Part shown: positions 32,514 to 41,044 of the stretch, piece by piece
Layout of the letters: every line of letters starts with the position of its first letter
Position numbering within the stretch: the stretch's first letter is position 1
Made by a program: the position numbers and the translations under genes
Assembly: GCF_000416965.1 (NCBI RefSeq)
Contig: NZ_ATCL01000014.1
Location: 310,001-374,000, forward strand
DNA: 64,000 nucleotides
Direction of reading: 5' to 3'
Origin: Exiguobacterium chiriqhucha RW-2
GTDB lineage: Bacteria; Bacillota; Bacilli; Exiguobacteriales; Exiguobacteriaceae
The notes under the pieces: generated by a model
The model's input: only the letters and a program-made list of their open reading frames with translations
Databases searched by the model: none
Told to the model about the DNA's origin: nothing

Positions 32514-33755
32514 ATGAAAACGTCAAAAATCTTGTATTGGAAACTCAGTGCCTATTTCTTCTTCTTCTTTTTCACTTGGTCGTCGAGTTATTCATTGTTC
32601 TCGATTTGGCTCGGTCAAGAGATGCAACTGACTGGCGCCCAGACTGGCTTGGTCTTTTCTGTAAACGCTATCTTTGCGCTGTTGATGCAACCGCTCTATG
32701 GATTCATCTCCGATAAGATTGGTCTAAAGAAAAACATTTTGTTCTTCATCAGCATGCTGCTCGTGTTTGTCGGTCCGTTCTATATCTATGTATACGGACC
32801 ACTCCTTCAGTACAACGTCATCATCGGTGCCGCTGTCGGGGGGCTCTATCTCGGGACGGCCTTCCTTGCCGGGATTGGTGCAATCGAGTCGTATATTGAA
32901 AAAGTAGGACGGAAATATGATTTTGAGTACGGGAAGACGAGAATGTGGGGTTCTCTCGGATGGGCTGCAGCGACGTTCTTCGCAGGGCAATTGTTCAACA
33001 TCAACCCAAACATCAACTTCTGGGTGGCGTCGGTCTCGGCCATCGTCTTGGTCGCGATCATCTTATCCATCAAGGTAGAAGTCACGGATGTCGAGATGGA
33101 ACGGGCGGCCTCGGTCACATTGAAAGACGTCGGTCATTTGTTCACATTGAAAGATTTTTGGTATTTGATGCTGTATGTGATTGGTGTCGCTTGTGTATAT
33201 GGTGTGTATGACCAACAGTTCCCGGTCTATTACTCGTCGCTCTTCCCGACAGAGGCACAAGGGAATCAGGTGTTCGGCTACTTGAACTCACTCCAGGTAT
33301 TCTTAGAAGCTGGGATGATGTTTGCCGCACCGTTTGTCGTCAATAAAATCGGCGCAAAAAATAGCTTGATTCTTGCCGGTTACTTGATGGCGTTCCGGAT
33401 TGTCGGATCGGGACTCGTCGAAGGGCCGATTGGGATTTCTTCGATGAAATTGATTCACGCCTTGGAGTTGCCGATTATGCTCGTCGCAATCTTCAAATAC
33501 TTGGCAGCCAATTTCGATACGCGTCTATCGTCGGTGCTGTATCTCGTCGGTTTCCAGTTCGCCAAACAGGTCGGGGAGTCGATCATGTCACCGGCTGCCG
33601 GATACTTCTATGACAGTATCGGATTTAGACAAACATATTTAGCGATGGGAGCCATCGTTCTCGCGTTCACGGTCATCTCGATGTTCACGTTATTGAACGA
33701 GAAGAAGGCCGATCTTCAAAAACCAACATCAAAAGATATGGGACAAGTCATTTAA
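32514..33755 (+). CDS. Oligosaccharide:H+ symporter (sucrose permease), MFS
   Basis: A 413-residue 12-helix major facilitator of the LacY/CscB oligosaccharide:proton symporter group. The N-terminus Y-W-K-L-S-A-Y-F-F-F-F-F-F-T-W, the loop Y-G-F-I-S-D-K-I-G-L-K-K between helices 2 and 3, and F-E-Y-G-K-T-R-M-W-G-S-L-G-W are typical. With a sucrase and fructokinase downstream it should import sucrose unphosphorylated, which distinguishes this locus from PTS-type scr operons. GGGAGA precedes the ATG. It is the first gene after the LacI-controlled promoter; sucrase follows after 17 bp. Confidence 0.87.
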   Translation: MKTSKILYWKLSAYFFFFFFTWSSSYSLFSIWLGQEMQLTGAQTGLVFSVNAIFALLMQPLYGFISDKIGLKKNILFFISMLLVFVGPFYIYVYGPLLQYNVIIGAAVGGLYLGTAFLAGIGAIESYIEKVGRKYDFEYGKTRMWGSLGWAAATFFAGQLFNINPNINFWVASVSAIVLVAIILSIKVEVTDVEMERAASVTLKDVGHLFTLKDFWYLMLYVIGVACVYGVYDQQFPVYYSSLFPTEAQGNQVFGYLNSLQVFLEAGMMFAAPFVVNKIGAKNSLILAGYLMAFRIVGSGLVEGPIGISSMKLIHALELPIMLVAIFKYLAANFDTRLSSVLYLVGFQFAKQVGESIMSPAAGYFYDSIGFRQTYLAMGAIVLAFTVISMFTLLNEKKADLQKPTSKDMGQVI

Positions 33756-33772
33756 CTTAAAGGAGCGATCAT

Positions 33773-35257
33773 ATGTTAACGCACACAACACAGACAGAGG
33801 CAGACAAAGCGGTGGCCGAAGCGAAAGCGAAACTAGACACGACGTATCGGCTCGGCTATCACATCATGGCGCCGGCCAATTGGATCAATGACCCGAACGG
33901 ACTGATTCACTACAAAGGTGAGTATCACGTTTTCTATCAACACCATCCGTACGACGAGAATTGGGGACCGATGCATTGGGGACACGTGAAGAGTAAAGAC
34001 CTCGTTCATTGGGAGCACCTCCCGATTGCGATCGCCCCGACAGAGGAATACGAGCGGGACGGTTGCTTCTCTGGGAGCGCGGTCGATGACAATGGTGTCC
34101 TCACATTGATTTATACGGGCAATCTCTTCATCGACAAGGAGAAAGACATTCTCGACCAATCTCAATGTATCGCCACGAGCACCGACGGCATCCACTTTGA
34201 GAAGCATCCTGAAAATCCGGTTATCCCGACGCACCCGGAAGACGGTTCTGGTCATTTCCGTGATCCAAAAGTATGGAAGCACGAAGACGAATGGTACATG
34301 GTCCTCGGTACCCGAAAAGGTGACATCGGGAAGGCGATCCTCTACAAGTCGGCAGATTTGAAGGAATGGCAGTATCTCGGTGTGCTCGGAGAGAGTGATG
34401 GGACGGAAGGATACATGTGGGAATGTCCGGACTTCTTTGAACTCGACGGCGAGCACGTGCTCTTGTTCTCACCGCAAGGGATGAAACCAGAAGGTGACCG
34501 TTATCAAAACCTATTCCAGACCGGATACATGACGGGGTCGTTCGACTATGAGACGAACACATTCGACCGGGGTGCATTTAAAGAGCTCGATTATGGACAT
34601 GATTTTTATGCCGTGCAGACGTTGCTCGATGACAAAGGCCGGCGCATCGCCATCGGGTGGATGGACATGTGGGAATCGGAGATGCCGACGAAAGAACATG
34701 GCTGGGCCGGGGCATTGACGTTACCTCGTGTGCTGACGCGAATGGAGGACGGCCGCATCAAGATGGAGCCGGTCGAAGAGCTGACGGCCCTTCGTTCGAA
34801 ACGATTTGACTTGGACCTATCGACCATCGAGGATACAGAGATCGTCACCAACGTCACAGAGGAGCTGCTCGAAGTAGAAGTTGAGTTTTCCTTACGTGAT
34901 GTGACGGCGGAGGCATTCGGCATCAAGTTGCGTCGCAGTGAGGACGGGAAGCAAGAGACGGTCATTCGGTTCTCGACGAAGACGCAACAACTATCACTCG
35001 ATCGGACGAAGTCAGGTGTGGGCGTCGATGGGGTGAGAACGGTCGAGGTCGAAGGGGAAGATGATGTGCTCAGTTTGCGTCTCTTCTTGGACCGCTCATC
35101 AGTAGAAGTATTCGCCAACGGTGGGACGACGGTGATGACGAGCCGGATTTATCCGGATCCGACAAGTCTCGGTCTATCGTTCTATGCCGAGGGGGGACGT
35201 GTCGACATCAAATCGTGCCGTGTTTGGAGTTTGAGCGATGTGTGGAACGAACAATAA
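33773..35257 (+). CDS. GH32 beta-fructofuranosidase (sucrase)
   Basis: A 494-residue GH32 enzyme: five-bladed propeller then a beta-sandwich domain. The nucleophile motif is W-I-N-D-P-N-G, the transition-state Asp is in F-R-D-P-K-V-W and the acid/base Glu in W-E-C-P-D-F-F; Q-H-H-P and F-S-G-S-A are also present. There is no signal peptide, so it cleaves sucrose (or sucrose 6-phosphate) inside the cell. Because the neighbouring transporter does not phosphorylate, free sucrose is the likely substrate. AAAGGAG lies eight bases upstream of the ATG. The product fructose would go to the kinase encoded next. Confidence 0.92.
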   Translation: MLTHTTQTEADKAVAEAKAKLDTTYRLGYHIMAPANWINDPNGLIHYKGEYHVFYQHHPYDENWGPMHWGHVKSKDLVHWEHLPIAIAPTEEYERDGCFSGSAVDDNGVLTLIYTGNLFIDKEKDILDQSQCIATSTDGIHFEKHPENPVIPTHPEDGSGHFRDPKVWKHEDEWYMVLGTRKGDIGKAILYKSADLKEWQYLGVLGESDGTEGYMWECPDFFELDGEHVLLFSPQGMKPEGDRYQNLFQTGYMTGSFDYETNTFDRGAFKELDYGHDFYAVQTLLDDKGRRIAIGWMDMWESEMPTKEHGWAGALTLPRVLTRMEDGRIKMEPVEELTALRSKRFDLDLSTIEDTEIVTNVTEELLEVEVEFSLRDVTAEAFGIKLRRSEDGKQETVIRFSTKTQQLSLDRTKSGVGVDGVRTVEVEGEDDVLSLRLFLDRSSVEVFANGGTTVMTSRIYPDPTSLGLSFYAEGGRVDIKSCRVWSLSDVWNEQ

Positions 35258-35264
35258 ACATGCA

Positions 35265-35306
35265 GAGCCAAGTATCCATCTTTCGAGGTGGGGCTTGGCC
35301 CTTTTT
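35265..35306 (+). terminator. Hairpin between sucrase and fructokinase
   Basis: GCCAAG / CTTGGC outer stem with an inner CCATC/GGTGG pairing and a CTTTTT tail; probably a partial terminator. Confidence 0.5.
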
Positions 35307-35328
35307 ATGAAGATGAGAAAGGATGGAA

Positions 35329-36312
35329 ATGAACATGAGACAACTTCATTGTATGGGTGAGGCGCTGATTGATTTGATTGCGCATACGAAAGGACAATCA
35401 TTGGACCAAGTAACGACGTTTGAACGGGTCGCAGGAGGGGCCCCGGCAAATGTGGCTGCCGTCGTGGCTTCATTAGGAGGACAATCTTCATTGATCACAA
35501 AGCTAGGAAATGACGCGTTCGGGGACTATTTGGTTTCCACACTGAAAGCGAAAGGGGTTGGCGTCGAACACATCTTCCGGACGAGTGAAGCGAATACAGC
35601 GCTAGCGTTCGTCTCGGTAAAAGAGGACGGCGATCGAGATTTTTCGTTCTATCGAAATCCGTCGGCTGATTTATTACTGAATGAGGATGAAGTGAAGAGA
35701 GAATGGTTCAATCAACAGGATATTTTTCATTTTGGGTCGGTCGACTTGGTCGAGAGTCCGATGAAATATGCGCATCGCCGTGCAATCGAATGGATGACAC
35801 AAGCCGGTGGCATCATCAGTTTTGACCCGAATGTACGCACCTCACTTTGGAATGACTTAGACGTCTACAAACAGACGATTCAAGAGTTTCTGCCTTTCGC
35901 CCATATCCTCAAAGTGTCGGAAGAAGAGCTTGAATTCATCACGGGTATCCCCGAACAAAAACGAGCGATTGCTTCCTTGTTTAAAGGCAATGTGCGTATC
36001 GTGCTCTACACGAAAGGAGCGCGAGGAGCCACGATTTATACAAAAGATCACACCTGGGAGGTACCTACGTTTCCAATCAAGGTCGCTGACACGACCGGTG
36101 CCGGCGACGCGTTTATGGGGGGATTTTTATATCAGTTGCTTGTGAATGAGGCGACCGTTTCTACGCTCGAACCATTCATAGGTCGTCATGGCGAAGAGGT
36201 CTTACGGTTTGCCAATGCGACTGGCGCGCTCGTCGCATCAGTGAAAGGTGCGATTGACGTTTTACCGACGCAAACCCATGTCAATACGTTATTGGACACG
36301 CATAGCGTTTAA
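35329..36312 (+). CDS. Fructokinase, PfkB/ribokinase family
   Basis: A 327-residue PfkB-family sugar kinase. The N-terminus C-M-G-E-A-L-I-D-L-I, the G-G-A-P-A-N-V-A motif and the C-terminal catalytic T-G-A-G-D-A-F-M-G-G-F (Asp base) are intact, and I-S-F-D-P-N-V-R fits fructokinases. It converts fructose released by the sucrase to fructose 6-phosphate. Three ATGs lie within 12 bases (35323, 35329, 35335); 35329 has the best distance from AAAGG, but 35335 is possible. It completes the sucrose operon. Confidence 0.88.
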   Translation: MNMRQLHCMGEALIDLIAHTKGQSLDQVTTFERVAGGAPANVAAVVASLGGQSSLITKLGNDAFGDYLVSTLKAKGVGVEHIFRTSEANTALAFVSVKEDGDRDFSFYRNPSADLLLNEDEVKREWFNQQDIFHFGSVDLVESPMKYAHRRAIEWMTQAGGIISFDPNVRTSLWNDLDVYKQTIQEFLPFAHILKVSEEELEFITGIPEQKRAIASLFKGNVRIVLYTKGARGATIYTKDHTWEVPTFPIKVADTTGAGDAFMGGFLYQLLVNEATVSTLEPFIGRHGEEVLRFANATGALVASVKGAIDVLPTQTHVNTLLDTHSV

Positions 36313-36352
36313 GGAAAAGCGGTTTCTTGTCCAAAATAGATGGAAGTTCACA

Positions 36353-36382
36353 TTGACAACGTCAAGACATTCATCCTATACT
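36353..36382 (+). promoter_or_regulatory. Promoter of the siderophore uptake operon
   Basis: TTGACA (36353-36358), 18-bp spacer, TATACT (36377-36382). Confidence 0.75.
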
Positions 36383-36386
36383 CATA

Positions 36387-36405
36387 AATGATAATGATTA
36401 TCAAT
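36387..36405. promoter_or_regulatory. Fur box
   Basis: AATGATAATGATTATCAAT, 18 of 19 bases of the classical Fur consensus, starting five bases after the -10, so Fur-Fe would block transcription start. Confidence 0.88.
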
Positions 36406-36447
36406 GTCGGCGTAAAACGTTGTCATACAGAAAAAGGGGACTAGGAC

Positions 36448-37485
36448 ATGAACAGCTACAAGAAAATGCTACATATGTTCATCATCATGTCTGCTTTCGT
36501 GCTCGTGCTCGCAGGATGCGGCTCGAACAATGAAGATGCAGCCACGACAGATGAATCTGCTGAAACGGCAGAAGGCTATCCAATCACAATCAAACACGCG
36601 TTAGGCGAGACGGTCATCGACAAGAAGCCGGAACGTGTCGCAACGGTCGGTTGGTCAAACCAAGACGTGGCGCTCGCGCTCGACGTCGTACCAGTCGGTT
36701 TCTCGGCTGCGAACTACGGTGTCCAAGACGGCAGCGGCATGTTGCCGTGGACGGCTGACAAGTTGAAAGACCTCGGTGAAGAAAACCCGAACATCTACCA
36801 AGATACGGACGGTCTCGACTTCGAAGCAATCGCCGACTCACAGCCGGACGTCATTCTTGCTGCCTACTCAGGCATCACGCAAGAAGATTACGACACGTTG
36901 ACAGAAATCGCACCGGTCGTCGCATACCAAGAGACGCCTTGGGTGTCATCATGGCAGGACACGGTTCGTTACGACTCAATGGCCATGGGCATGGAAGAAG
37001 AAGGCAAACAGTTGATTGAAGACACAGAGAAACTCATCGCTGACAAGGCAGCTGAAGTACCGGAGATGAAAGGGAAAAAAGCGGCATTCGTCGCGCTCAG
37101 CCCAGACGATCTCTCGAAGTTCTACATCTACACGACGGGTGACCCACGCGGTGCCTTCATCGAAGAACTCGGCATGGAGTACCCTGAGAACATCACAAGC
37201 CAAATCAAAGATGAGAACAGCTTCTACCTCGAGCTCAGCTCAGAGAACGCTGACATCTTGAACGACGTCGACATCTTCGTCGCCTACGGGAACGAAGAGA
37301 CGTTGAAAGCACTTCAAGCTGACCCGCTCTACAGCAAAGTGCCGGCCATCAAACGCGGTTCGGTCGTCATGATCGAAGATAACACGCCGCTCGCGGCTGC
37401 TGGGACACCATCACCACTCTCGATCGAATATACGATTGACGACTACGTGAAACTCGTGTCAGAAGCACTCGCGAAAGTCGAGTAA
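36448..37485 (+). CDS. Iron-siderophore ABC transporter, substrate-binding lipoprotein
   Basis: A 345-residue cluster A/class III (FhuD/FecB-type) binding protein. The signal peptide ends at lipobox V-L-A-G-C (Cys about 24), followed by an acidic linker. The body has K-K-P-E-R-V-A-T-V-G-W, L-D-F-E-A-I-A-D-S-Q-P-D-V-I-L-A-A-Y-S-G-I, typical of YfiY-like siderophore receptors. It captures a ferric siderophore outside the membrane; the similarity is to hydroxamate/citrate-type receptors, but the ligand is not certain. A Fur box lies at the promoter, so iron starvation should induce it. Two FecCD permeases follow. Confidence 0.9.
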   Translation: MNSYKKMLHMFIIMSAFVLVLAGCGSNNEDAATTDESAETAEGYPITIKHALGETVIDKKPERVATVGWSNQDVALALDVVPVGFSAANYGVQDGSGMLPWTADKLKDLGEENPNIYQDTDGLDFEAIADSQPDVILAAYSGITQEDYDTLTEIAPVVAYQETPWVSSWQDTVRYDSMAMGMEEEGKQLIEDTEKLIADKAAEVPEMKGKKAAFVALSPDDLSKFYIYTTGDPRGAFIEELGMEYPENITSQIKDENSFYLELSSENADILNDVDIFVAYGNEETLKALQADPLYSKVPAIKRGSVVMIEDNTPLAAAGTPSPLSIEYTIDDYVKLVSEALAKVE

Positions 37486-37489
37486 TCAA

Positions 37490-38509
37490 ATGAATATGCC
37501 GAAGAAGTTACACACGCCGAAACGGTTCGGGCTCCTCCTCGTAGGGTCGCTCGTCCTGCTCGTCGTCTGTATGCTCGCTTCGCTTGCTTTCGGCTCACGG
37601 ACAGTCGGATGGGATGAACTGCTTGACGGTTTATTCCGTCCGGCTGTTCAGTCGTATGAAGCGGACATCGTCCGGCAGCGGGTCGTTCGGACGGTTTTCA
37701 GTTTCATGTGTGGGGCGGCACTCGGTGTCTCGGGCGCATTGATGCAGTCGGTGACGCGCAACCCGATCGCCGACCCGAGCATTCTCGGAGTCAACACGGG
37801 AGCGGCGCTGTTCGTCGTCGTCGGGATTGCCTTCTTCAACATCTCGACCGCGAGCGACTATATCTGGTTCGCGCTCGCAGGGGCGCTCTTGACGGCGGCG
37901 TTCGTGTTCGGAATCGGGTCGCTCGGGCGGGGCGGTTCGACGCCACTCAAACTTGTCTTGGCCGGCGCGGCGACGAGTGCGGCCTTGTCGTCACTCGTCA
38001 TGGCCATCATGATTCCGCGCTCGAACGTCATGGACCAGTTCCGGTTCTGGCAAGTCGGTAGCGTCGGGGCCGGGACGATGGATTCGATTATGACGTTCCT
38101 GCCGTTCTTTATCGGCGGTATCGTCATCGCCATCTTGGCGGCACCGTCCCTCAATATCTTGGCGCTCGGGGAAGAGCTCGCCACAGGTCTTGGTGTCCGC
38201 ATCGGCACGTTGAAATTGATTGCCTCGTTCGCCGGTGTGATCTTGTGCGGGGCGGCGACGGCACTGGCTGGACCAATCGGCTTTATCGGTCTCTTGGCGC
38301 CGCACCTCGTCCGTTTGGTCATCGGAGCGGATGAACGGTATATCATCCCAATGTCGGCACTCACCGGCGCAATTTTATTGACGTTCGCTGACGTGGCAGG
38401 ACGGTTGCTCGGTAGTCCCGGGGAACTCGAAGTCGGGATCGTCACGGCGTTCGTCGGGGCCCCGATTTTGATCGCGTTGACGATGAAAGTGAAGGTGCGT
38501 GGCGTATGA
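37490..38509 (+). CDS. FecCD-family siderophore ABC permease, subunit 1
   Basis: A 339-residue permease with about ten membrane helices. The family signatures A-A-L-G-V-S-G-A-L-M-Q-S-V-T-R-N-P-I-A-D-P and L-A-G-P-I-G-F-I-G-L-L-A-P-H (the ATPase-contact loop) are intact. It pairs with the next gene's product to form the channel. The gene begins four bases after the binding-protein stop without a strong ribosome site and overlaps the next gene by ATGA, so translation is coupled. It is part of the Fur-regulated operon. Confidence 0.9.
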   Translation: MNMPKKLHTPKRFGLLLVGSLVLLVVCMLASLAFGSRTVGWDELLDGLFRPAVQSYEADIVRQRVVRTVFSFMCGAALGVSGALMQSVTRNPIADPSILGVNTGAALFVVVGIAFFNISTASDYIWFALAGALLTAAFVFGIGSLGRGGSTPLKLVLAGAATSAALSSLVMAIMIPRSNVMDQFRFWQVGSVGAGTMDSIMTFLPFFIGGIVIAILAAPSLNILALGEELATGLGVRIGTLKLIASFAGVILCGAATALAGPIGFIGLLAPHLVRLVIGADERYIIPMSALTGAILLTFADVAGRLLGSPGELEVGIVTAFVGAPILIALTMKVKVRGV

Positions 38510-39537
38510 CGAACCAATCGATTCAACCCATCATCCATAACAGTCGCAAGCGTCGGCAACGGACCGTCTTCGTGACGCTCGTCTTGTTCGCGCTGGCCCT
38601 TACGTTGAGCGCGACGATGCTCATGCTCGGCAACACGATTTATCCAGTCGCGGACGTCATCCGTGTCTTGTTCGGGGAACAAGTACCGGGCGCCTCGTTC
38701 GCCGTCGGCACAATCCGTCTGCCGCGCATGCTCGCCGGCATCTTCGCCGGACTCGCGTTCGGAATCGCCGGGACGGTGTTCCAGACAATGCTCCGTAACC
38801 CGCTCGCCAACCCGAACGTCATCGGCATCACGACCGGGTCAAGTGCGGCGGCCGTGTTCGGCATCGTCGTCTTACAGGCGAGCGATACGTTCGTCTCGAT
38901 CATCTCAATCATCGGCGGGCTGTTGACCGTACTCGCCATCTACTTCTTGTCGAAAGGCGCCGCCTTCTCAATCGGCCGGCTCGTCTTAGTCGGCATCGGG
39001 ATTCAAGCGATGCTGACGGCGGTCATCAACTATCTGCTGCTCATCAGCCGCCAAAACGATGTCGGGACGGCGATGCGCTGGTTGAGCGGTAGCTTGAACG
39101 GGGTGAAGATGGAGACGCTCCCGCCGCTCATGATCGCGGTCGCGCTCTGTCTGCCGGTCATCCTCCGGCTCAGTCGACAGCTCCAGATTTTAGAGCTCGG
39201 GGAGATGACGGCGACGTCGCTCGGTGTCAAGACGAACCAGACGCGCGTCCTGCTCATTGTCGCCTCGGTGCTCATGCTGGCGCTCGCGACGGCGACGACC
39301 GGACCGATCGCCTTCGTCGCGTTCCTGGCAGGACCGATTGCGAAGCGGCTCGTCGGGGACGGGCGTTCGACGATCATTCCGGCGGCACTCGTCGGGGTCA
39401 TCTTGGTACTCGCGGCCGATCTCATCGGTCAGTTCGCCTTCACGGCCCGCTACCCGGTCGGTGTCATCACCGGCATGGTCGGAGCGCCGTATTTGATTTA
39501 TCTCTTAATCCGGATGAACCGGAGAGGGGAGCTATAA
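38506..39537 (+). CDS. FecCD-family siderophore ABC permease, subunit 2
   Basis: A 343-residue FecCD permease. Signatures are A-F-G-I-A-G-T-V-F-Q-T-M-L-R-N-P-L-A-N-P and T-G-P-I-A-F-V-A-F-L-A-G-P-I-A. It forms a heterodimer with the previous permease. The operon stops here with a terminator (39542-39580) and has no ATP-binding gene, as in B. subtilis yfiY-yfiZ-yfhA, whose transporter borrows the YusV ATPase encoded elsewhere; the same arrangement is inferred here. Confidence 0.9.
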   Translation: MTNQSIQPIIHNSRKRRQRTVFVTLVLFALALTLSATMLMLGNTIYPVADVIRVLFGEQVPGASFAVGTIRLPRMLAGIFAGLAFGIAGTVFQTMLRNPLANPNVIGITTGSSAAAVFGIVVLQASDTFVSIISIIGGLLTVLAIYFLSKGAAFSIGRLVLVGIGIQAMLTAVINYLLLISRQNDVGTAMRWLSGSLNGVKMETLPPLMIAVALCLPVILRLSRQLQILELGEMTATSLGVKTNQTRVLLIVASVLMLALATATTGPIAFVAFLAGPIAKRLVGDGRSTIIPAALVGVILVLAADLIGQFAFTARYPVGVITGMVGAPYLIYLLIRMNRRGEL

Positions 39538-39541
39538 CGAG

Positions 39542-39580
39542 AAATGAGCCACATCCCGCGTCGGATATGGCTCATTTTTT
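39542..39580. terminator. Bidirectional terminator after the siderophore operon
   Basis: AAATGAGCCA / TGGCTCATTT stem with T-run; shared with the converging SDR gene. Confidence 0.82.
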
Positions 39581-39583
39581 GGT

Positions 39584-40333
39584 TTAATAGGCGGTCCAAC
39601 CGCCGTCGATGGCGACGACTTGACCGTTGATGAAACTCGATTCGTCCGAGCCGAGGAAGAGGGCGAGCTGAGCAATCTCTTCCGGTTGTCCGATGCGTGG
39701 GTTGATGGCCATCCCGAGCTGTTGGCGACCGAACCCGGCCTGGCTCATGTTTGTCATCGTCGAGCCGATGTTCGTCGCGACCGCGCCCGGTGCGATTCCG
39801 TTACAACGGATGTTTTGGTCGGCATACATGAACGCCGTGTTCTTCGTCAATCCGACGACGGCGTGTTTTGACGCCGTATAGGCCGCGCCGGCCCGAGCGC
39901 CGTACAAGCCGCCGGCCGAGATATTGTTGACGATGACGCCGTGACCTTGCTTCGTGAACAAGTCGACGGCAATCCGCATCGATTTCATGACCGACACCGT
40001 GTTGACGGCAAAGATTTTCTCCCAACGTTCGTTCGAGATTTCACCGACCGGTTCCATCCCGTCCATGATGCCGGCGTTGTTGACGAGGATGTCGACTTGA
40101 CCGAACGTCTTCACCGTCTCGTCGAACAACTGTTGCAACGCCTCTTCAGACGTGACGTCCGTCTGGATGGCGATGGCCTCGCCTGAGATATTCTCGGCGA
40201 CGTGCTTCGCCCCGTCAAGATTCATGTCCGAGACGACGACTTTCGCCCCTTCCTGCGCGTACAACTCTGCGATCGCTTTTCCCATTCCTGATGCTGCTCC
40301 TGTGACAATCGCCACTTTCCCCGATAACCGCAT
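39584..40333 (-). CDS. Short-chain dehydrogenase/reductase (classical SDR)
   Basis: A 249-residue classical SDR. Cofactor motif T-G-A-A-S-G-M-G at 12-19, Asp after strand 2 (V-V-S-D-M-N), which favours NAD(H), N-N-A-G, then the catalytic S-A-G-G-L-Y-G-A-R-A-G-A-A-Y-T-A-S-K (Ser, Tyr, Lys) and I-D-G-G-W at the end. The substrate is unknown. It is divergent from a TetR gene; an 18-bp palindrome sits directly after its -10 (TATAAT, minus strand 40373-40378; -35 TTGTAA, 18-bp spacer) and a cre lies between -35 and -10, so both TetR and CcpA should control it. AAAGGAGGAG precedes the start. Confidence 0.88.
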   Translation of the reverse strand: MRLSGKVAIVTGAASGMGKAIAELYAQEGAKVVVSDMNLDGAKHVAENISGEAIAIQTDVTSEEALQQLFDETVKTFGQVDILVNNAGIMDGMEPVGEISNERWEKIFAVNTVSVMKSMRIAVDLFTKQGHGVIVNNISAGGLYGARAGAAYTASKHAVVGLTKNTAFMYADQNIRCNGIAPGAVATNIGSTMTNMSQAGFGRQQLGMAINPRIGQPEEIAQLALFLGSDESSFINGQVVAIDGGWTAY

Positions 40334-40350
40334 GACTGTCTCCTCCTTTA

Positions 40351-40368
40351 ATTGAACATGTGTTCAAT
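40351..40368. promoter_or_regulatory. TetR-type operator palindrome
   Basis: ATTGAACA-TG-TGTTCAAT, perfect dyad immediately downstream of the SDR -10 and between the divergent SDR and TetR genes. Confidence 0.75.
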
Positions 40369-40387
40369 AACTATTATAATGAATGTT

Positions 40388-40401
40388 GGAAAGCGCTTAC
40401 A
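40388..40401. promoter_or_regulatory. cre site in the SDR promoter
   Basis: GGAAAGCGCTTACA, 13 of 14 bases of the cre consensus TGWAANCGNTNWCA, overlapping the -35/spacer of the minus-strand SDR promoter. Confidence 0.68.
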
Positions 40402-40474
40402 ATCATCAAAAAAGAGACGTTCTGTTGAATAATCAACACTTCCAGCCATAACTGTTGAGAGGAATGTGCAAACT

Positions 40475-41044
40475 ATGAAGCCGGACTTGCGTGTCGTCAA
40501 AACAAAGCGAGCGCTCCATGAGGCGCTCGTCGAATTATTGAAGAATCATTCGCTCGAACAAGTGACGATTTCAGCACTTTGTCGTGTGGCAAATGTCAAT
40601 CGGGGCACGTTTTATTTGCATTATGCCCGGGTCGAGGACGTGTTCGAGGAGTACTTCCAAGAGATTACGGCCGACCTCGCCAAGTCGTATGAGGAGCCAT
40701 ATCGACATGTGAAGTTGCTCAACCCGCGTGAACTCGAGCCGTCGACGATCCGTATCTTTCATCACGTCCAGACGTACGTCGATTTCTATCGCATCGTCTT
40801 CTCGAAAAACGTACCGCTCGCGTACTATTACATGTTGTTCGACGAAGTGCGGAAGTTGCTCCTTCGCGATACGGCGGCGCACAAGCAAGATGAGATTGAC
40901 CATGAGTTGTTCTGTTCGTATCAAGCGAACGCCATCGTCGGGATGATCATCCATTGGGCCGAACACGACTTTGCGGCCACCCCGGACGAGATGAACGAGC
41001 AGTTGGCGCACATATTGCGCCTCGATTCCGGCCGCCGTGTTTAG
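40475..41044 (+). CDS. TetR/AcrR family transcriptional regulator
   Basis: A 189-residue TetR-type repressor. The helix-turn-helix is Q-V-T-I-S-A-L-C-R-V-A-N-V-N-R-G-T-F-Y-L-H-Y at about residues 28-49; the C-terminal ligand domain is all-helical with no recognisable subfamily mark. The ATG at 40475 is used; GAGAGGA is 11 bases upstream and a GTG nine bases earlier is less likely. It is divergent from the SDR gene, and the 18-bp palindrome between them is the probable operator. Its last four bases overlap the tail of the converging LysR gene. Confidence 0.85.
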   Translation: MKPDLRVVKTKRALHEALVELLKNHSLEQVTISALCRVANVNRGTFYLHYARVEDVFEEYFQEITADLAKSYEEPYRHVKLLNPRELEPSTIRIFHHVQTYVDFYRIVFSKNVPLAYYYMLFDEVRKLLLRDTAAHKQDEIDHELFCSYQANAIVGMIIHWAEHDFAATPDEMNEQLAHILRLDSGRRV

